Assembly: GCA_963717455.1 (NCBI GenBank)
Contig: OY970336.1
Span: forward strand, 5,394,001-5,458,000
DNA length: 64,000 nt
DNA from: Bog-473 sp963717455
Lineage (GTDB): Bacteria > Actinomycetota > Acidimicrobiia > Acidimicrobiales > RAAP-2
Direction: 5' to 3'
Made by a program: the position numbers and the translations under genes. This document shows positions 61,379-64,000 of the stretch, one piece after another. Positions within the stretch are counted from its first letter, which is position 1; the number at the start of each line of letters is the position of its first letter. The notes beneath the pieces were generated by a model. The model was not told the origin of the DNA, did no database searches, and saw nothing but the letters and a program-made list of their open reading frames with translations.

Positions 61379-61396
61379 TTTGAGTATACTGAATAG
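61379..61396. promoter_or_regulatory. Divergent palindromic promoter site
   Basis: TTTGAGTATACTGAATAG, with a perfectly symmetric AGTATACT core (61383-61390), lies between the divergent tandem CaiB and enoyl-CoA hydratase genes. TATACT reads as a -10 toward the hydratase, 32 bp before its start. A member of the recurrent site family. Confidence 0.6.
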
Positions 61397-61422
61397 GTCC
61401 CAAAGAAACGACTCAGGAGACC

Positions 61423-62268
61423 GTGGCACACGTGGCAGAACCCTCCGCAGCAACCACCGGCGACGCGGGGCCCGTGATCGTGACAGACGTCGTGGACCGG
61501 GTCGGGACCATCACTTTGAACCGGCCGTCTCGCCGCAACGCCCTGAACGGCGATCTCATCGCGGCCCTCGACGGCGCCGTGCGCCAGATGGCGGAGGACC
61601 CCGAGGCCAAGGTGATCGTGCTCACCGGCGCGGCCGCCGAGGGTGGTCAGGGCGGATTCTGCTCCGGCGGCGACGTGAAGAGCGGCGGCCGAGGCTCGCC
61701 GGGCAGTGAGAAGGGCGTCCCGGCAGACGCGCTGTCCGGCGACCTCTCCCGGCACGACCTCCACGCGGCCATGCTGCTGCACCTCATGCCGAAGCCGACC
61801 ATCGCCATGGTGGGGGGCCCGGCAGTCGGCGCCGGCTGCAGCCTCGCCGCCGCGTGCGACCTACGCTTCGCCTCAGAGGATGCCGTGTTCTCGGCCAACT
61901 TCTCGCCCAACGGGCTGTCGGGCGATTACGGAGGATCGTTCTTCTGGACGCGCATCGGCGGCACGGCGCTGGCACGGCGCCTCTACCTGCTCAACGAGAA
62001 GATCCCTGCAGACCGGGCACTCGAGCTCGGCATGGTGCACGCCGTGCTCCCCCCGCCCGATCTTCGGGCCTACACCTACGACATCGCGCAATGGCTGGTG
62101 CGCACGCCGGCCACCCTGCTGGCGCTCGTGAAGGACAACCTCAACGAGGCCGAGGACGAGGTCGAGCGCAGGCGGTGGCTCTTCGCCCACGAGGCAGAGA
62201 ACCAGGGGGAGTCAGCCAAGGCGACGATGGAGCGCCTGGCGCACAAGTTACAAACCGACGAGTCGTAA
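61423..62268 (+). CDS. Enoyl-CoA hydratase/isomerase family protein
   Basis: About 281 residues, third crotonase of the window. VGTITLNRPSRRNALNGDLI, GGFCSGGDVKSGGRG (oxyanion region) and GGPAVGAGCSLAAACDLRFASEDAVF are clear. A Gly/Ser-rich insertion (about 88-105) follows the first active-site loop. GTG 61423 lies 2 nt after AGGAGA and GTG 61432 lies 11 nt after it; either may be the start. A strong hairpin follows the stop. Confidence 0.9.
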   Translation: MAHVAEPSAATTGDAGPVIVTDVVDRVGTITLNRPSRRNALNGDLIAALDGAVRQMAEDPEAKVIVLTGAAAEGGQGGFCSGGDVKSGGRGSPGSEKGVPADALSGDLSRHDLHAAMLLHLMPKPTIAMVGGPAVGAGCSLAAACDLRFASEDAVFSANFSPNGLSGDYGGSFFWTRIGGTALARRLYLLNEKIPADRALELGMVHAVLPPPDLRAYTYDIAQWLVRTPATLLALVKDNLNEAEDEVERRRWLFAHEAENQGESAKATMERLAHKLQTDES

Positions 62269-62287
62269 GGACCGAGCGCGGGCCCCA

Positions 62288-62306
62288 GCGGGTCGCAGCG
62301 ACCCGC
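62288..62306 (+). terminator. Hairpin downstream of the enoyl-CoA hydratase gene
   Basis: GCGGGTCGC, one base, GCGACCCGC: a perfect 9-bp inverted repeat beginning 20 nt after the stop codon. No T-run follows. Probable transcription terminator separating the catabolic region from the mobile-element end. Confidence 0.6.
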
Positions 62307-62329
62307 CACGCCGGTGGCCGTCGGCCGAC

Positions 62330-62494
62330 CTAGCGCCCGGAGTCGGGGTGTGAGGACGTGACCTGGGTCTGGACCTGGGTTCCCGAATGTAGTGCACCGG
62401 AGGCCGACGCAAGCGCACCGCTCCAGAGGCCGATGGTGGCCGCGATGGAGCACAGGATCCCAACGGCGACGGCACGGCCCGGGTGATTCCTCAT
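62330..62494 (-). CDS. Possible small exported peptide
   Basis: 54 residues, MRNHPGRAVAVGILCSIAA followed by a hydrophobic TIGLWSGALASASG, i.e. a short basic start, a membrane-spanning hydrophobic stretch and a small-residue cleavage-like site, then a Ser/Thr/Gln tail. No ribosome site is evident upstream of ATG 62494. It may be a secreted or membrane microprotein, or chance. Confidence 0.35.
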   Translation of the reverse strand: MRNHPGRAVAVGILCSIAATIGLWSGALASASGALHSGTQVQTQVTSSHPDSGR

Positions 62495-62557
62495 AGGAGA
62501 ACTATCGCCCCCAAATGTTTGGAGAGTTAGTGAGAACACTAAGCTTGCGATTAAACC

Positions 62558-62920
62558 TCAGCCAGCCTTGCTCGCGGACTCTTCGAGCATGAGTCGCTGG
62601 GCCTTCGCCGCCACTTCGCGCATCTCGGCGATGATGGCGCGTACCTGTCGATCATTGCCGATCCATTCACTGTAGAGAGCGGCCTCGCTGGGGGTGAGCC
62701 TCCGATTGACTGTCTTGCCGCCCACCTTGGCCGTCCACTGGAAATAGGGGCCATGGAGTCGTGGCGGGTCGCCGTGACAGCCACAACTCTCCTTCCCGCA
62801 TCGGTTGTATCGAGGAGCCACGCTCCCTGACGCGATGTAGCCGATGTCGGCCAGCTGGCGGGCCAGTTCGCGATAGCGCCGTTCATAGGTCTCGAGTCGG
62901 GTCGTCGCCTTTGTTGCCAT
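62558..62920 (-). CDS. DUF6788-like protein
   Basis: 120 residues, MATKATTRLETYERRYREL at the start, then the conserved RYNRCGKESCGCHGDPPRLHGPYF with a Cys-rich pair that may bind metal, and VGGKTVNRRLTPSEAALY. Such proteins are often encoded beside transposases in actinobacteria. ATG 62920 is preceded by GGTGGAGG, which decides the start against the longer in-frame reading. Divergent from the transposase gene across 59 bp. Function unknown. Confidence 0.82.
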   Translation of the reverse strand: MATKATTRLETYERRYRELARQLADIGYIASGSVAPRYNRCGKESCGCHGDPPRLHGPYFQWTAKVGGKTVNRRLTPSEAALYSEWIGNDRQVRAIIAEMREVAAKAQRLMLEESASKAG

Positions 62921-62954
62921 CGCTGCCTCCACCTTGAGTATCCCAACTTCTGTG

Positions 62955-62978
62955 CCCGATAGTAGACATACTATCGGG
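62955..62978. repeat. 9-bp inverted repeat between DUF6788 and transposase genes
   Basis: CCCGATAGT, 6-nt spacer, ACTATCGGG, perfect, ending 1 nt before the transposase ATG (62980). Positioned to act as an operator, attenuating hairpin or element-end signal. Confidence 0.7.
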
Positions 62979-62979
62979 T

Positions 62980-64000
62980 ATGGCACGACAGGGGTCGGGC
63001 GCCGGCGCGCTGCGCCGGTTGGTCGAGTTCCGAGAGGGTCTGCACCGCTGCTGTTGGCGCTGGGGCGACGCCCTCTTCGAGCTGGCCGATGCCCTCTTGT
63101 GCACCCCCGGGGTTGTCGGATCAGTGCCCGCCCTCAGCCTCGAGCCCGAGTTCCGCCGCTCGCACGGCAGCCTCTACAAGGCGCTCGAGCGGGGCCGGAT
63201 CGACGAGGATCGCCTTCGAGAACTTCTCGTGGCACACCGCCCAGCGACCTGGCCTCTCGTCTTCGCCGTCGACGCCTCGACCTGGGACCGTTGTGACGCC
63301 GAATGCAGCCCCGAGCGGGGCTTTTACTACTCGGCGTCGAAACACTCAGCGGGCCAACCCATCGTGGCCGGATGGAACTATCAGTGGATCTGCCAGCTGG
63401 ACTGGGCCTTTGACTCGTGGACGGCACCTCTTGACATGGAGCGCATCGCGCCACAGCACGACCAGAGCAACATGACCGCCGAGCAGGTCCGTCGCCTCGT
63501 TGGACTCCTCCCAGCAAGCGGGGAAGTCCCGCTGTTCGTCTTCGACGCCGGCTACAACCCGATCGCCCTCGGTCACGATCTGGCCGAGGAGCGCTGCGAA
63601 TGTCTCACTCGCATCCGCGACGACCGCGTCTTTTATGCCGATCCCCCTCTTCGCCCCAACCGACCAAAGGGAACCGGCGGGCGTCCCCCGCGGCACGGCC
63701 CGCGGTTCAAGTGCTCGGATCCGAGGACCTGGACGCGGCCATCGGCGAGCCTCGTTGCCTCTGACGCCCGCTATGGCACCGTCACGGTGAAGGCCTGGCA
63801 CGGTCTGCATCCTCGAGTGAGCGGTCGCGGCCGCTGGCGCGACTACGGCGGCGCACCGCCCATCGTGCGCGGCACCGTCATCCGCGTCGAGGTCGAACAC
63901 TTGCCCAAGCCCGCCTCTGGGACGAAGAAAACACTGTGGCTGTTTTGGACAGGACCCGGCGAGCCCGATCTCGAGCGGTGCTGGCGCGCCTATCTGCGGC
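62980..64000 (+). CDS. Transposase (NF041680-like DDE type), cut by window edge
   Basis: First 340 codons of a transposase: LRRLVEFREGLHRCCWRWGDALFELADALLCTPG (in parts), RRSHGSLYKALERGRIDEDRLR, FAVDASTWDRCDAE (first predicted catalytic Asp) and VPLFVFDAGYNPIALGHDLAEE (second Asp). This resembles the large actinobacterial transposase family annotated NF041680. The C-terminus lies outside the window. With DUF6788 it probably forms one mobile element whose left end is near 62500. Confidence 0.85.
   Translation, partial: MARQGSGAGALRRLVEFREGLHRCCWRWGDALFELADALLCTPGVVGSVPALSLEPEFRRSHGSLYKALERGRIDEDRLRELLVAHRPATWPLVFAVDASTWDRCDAECSPERGFYYSASKHSAGQPIVAGWNYQWICQLDWAFDSWTAPLDMERIAPQHDQSNMTAEQVRRLVGLLPASGEVPLFVFDAGYNPIALGHDLAEERCECLTRIRDDRVFYADPPLRPNRPKGTGGRPPRHGPRFKCSDPRTWTRPSASLVASDARYGTVTVKAWHGLHPRVSGRGRWRDYGGAPPIVRGTVIRVEVEHLPKPASGTKKTLWLFWTGPGEPDLERCWRAYLR

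Overview
The window is one stretch of very GC-rich, tightly packed actinobacterial DNA. GTG starts are as common as ATG, 4-nt GTGA/ATGA gene overlaps recur, and SD-led and apparently leaderless starts are mixed. The gene families (F420-type luciferase-like oxidoreductases, tandem CaiB/BaiF CoA-transferases, DUF7064-like proteins, DUF222/HNH and DUF2510 proteins) suggest a soil or aquatic actinobacterium, most plausibly an Acidimicrobiia-like lineage. That placement is an inference from gene content. No rRNA, tRNA or CRISPR array was seen.

Layout. 1-629: truncated IS1380-type transposase. 775-4155: DrrAB-like ABC exporter plus amidase. 4430-5938: predicted PD-(D/E)XK nuclease with a DUF4268-like C-terminus. 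5954-8606 (minus): second DrrAB-like exporter with a PadR regulator. 8721-12196: PIG-L deacetylase, two PhyH-type dioxygenases and a luciferase-like (LLM) oxidoreductase. 12205-14706: DUF2510 protein, a 103-residue unknown and an acyl-CoA ligase. 14873-21936: branched-chain-amino-acid-type uptake system with a LivH-LivM-LivG triple fusion, LivF and two paralogous binding proteins. 22039-26397 (minus): LLM, ADC-like, DUF7064-like and APH-like genes. 26451-36727: eight-gene catabolic operon (TetR, acyl-CoA dehydrogenase, tandem CaiB, LLM, esterase, acyl-CoA ligase, APH-like kinase, DUF7064-like). 36743-42434: HNH protein, cytochrome P450 and a third ABC exporter. 42579-54229: hydrolases, thiolase, enoyl-CoA hydratase, SDR, thioesterase, two LLMs and a fused FadE34-like acyl-CoA dehydrogenase. 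54254-62268: lipoprotein hydrolase, SnoaL-like protein, APC permease, tandem CaiB and two enoyl-CoA hydratases. 62330-64000: small exported peptide, DUF6788 and a truncated second transposase.

Together the genes look like a catabolic island for a lipid-like substrate (steroid side chain, terpenoid or hydroxy-fatty acid): uptake by the Liv-type ABC system, release by esterases, activation by CoA ligases or CoA-transferases, then beta-oxidation by dehydrogenases, hydratases, SDR and thiolase, with P450, dioxygenases and F420/flavin oxidoreductases for hydroxylation or ring chemistry. The substrate cannot be read from sequence.

Two cross-cutting signals stand out. First, an imperfect AT-rich palindrome overlapping a -10 (TANNNT) hexamer lies in about nine intergenic regions, nearly all before catabolic or transport genes. 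Second, in three places this hexamer is followed after 6-7 nt by a short ORF of 14-17 codons that overlaps the next start. Three genes (TetR, P450, tandem CaiB) each carry one apparent frameshift in a CG-repeat run, which suggests residual sequencing indels or recent decay.
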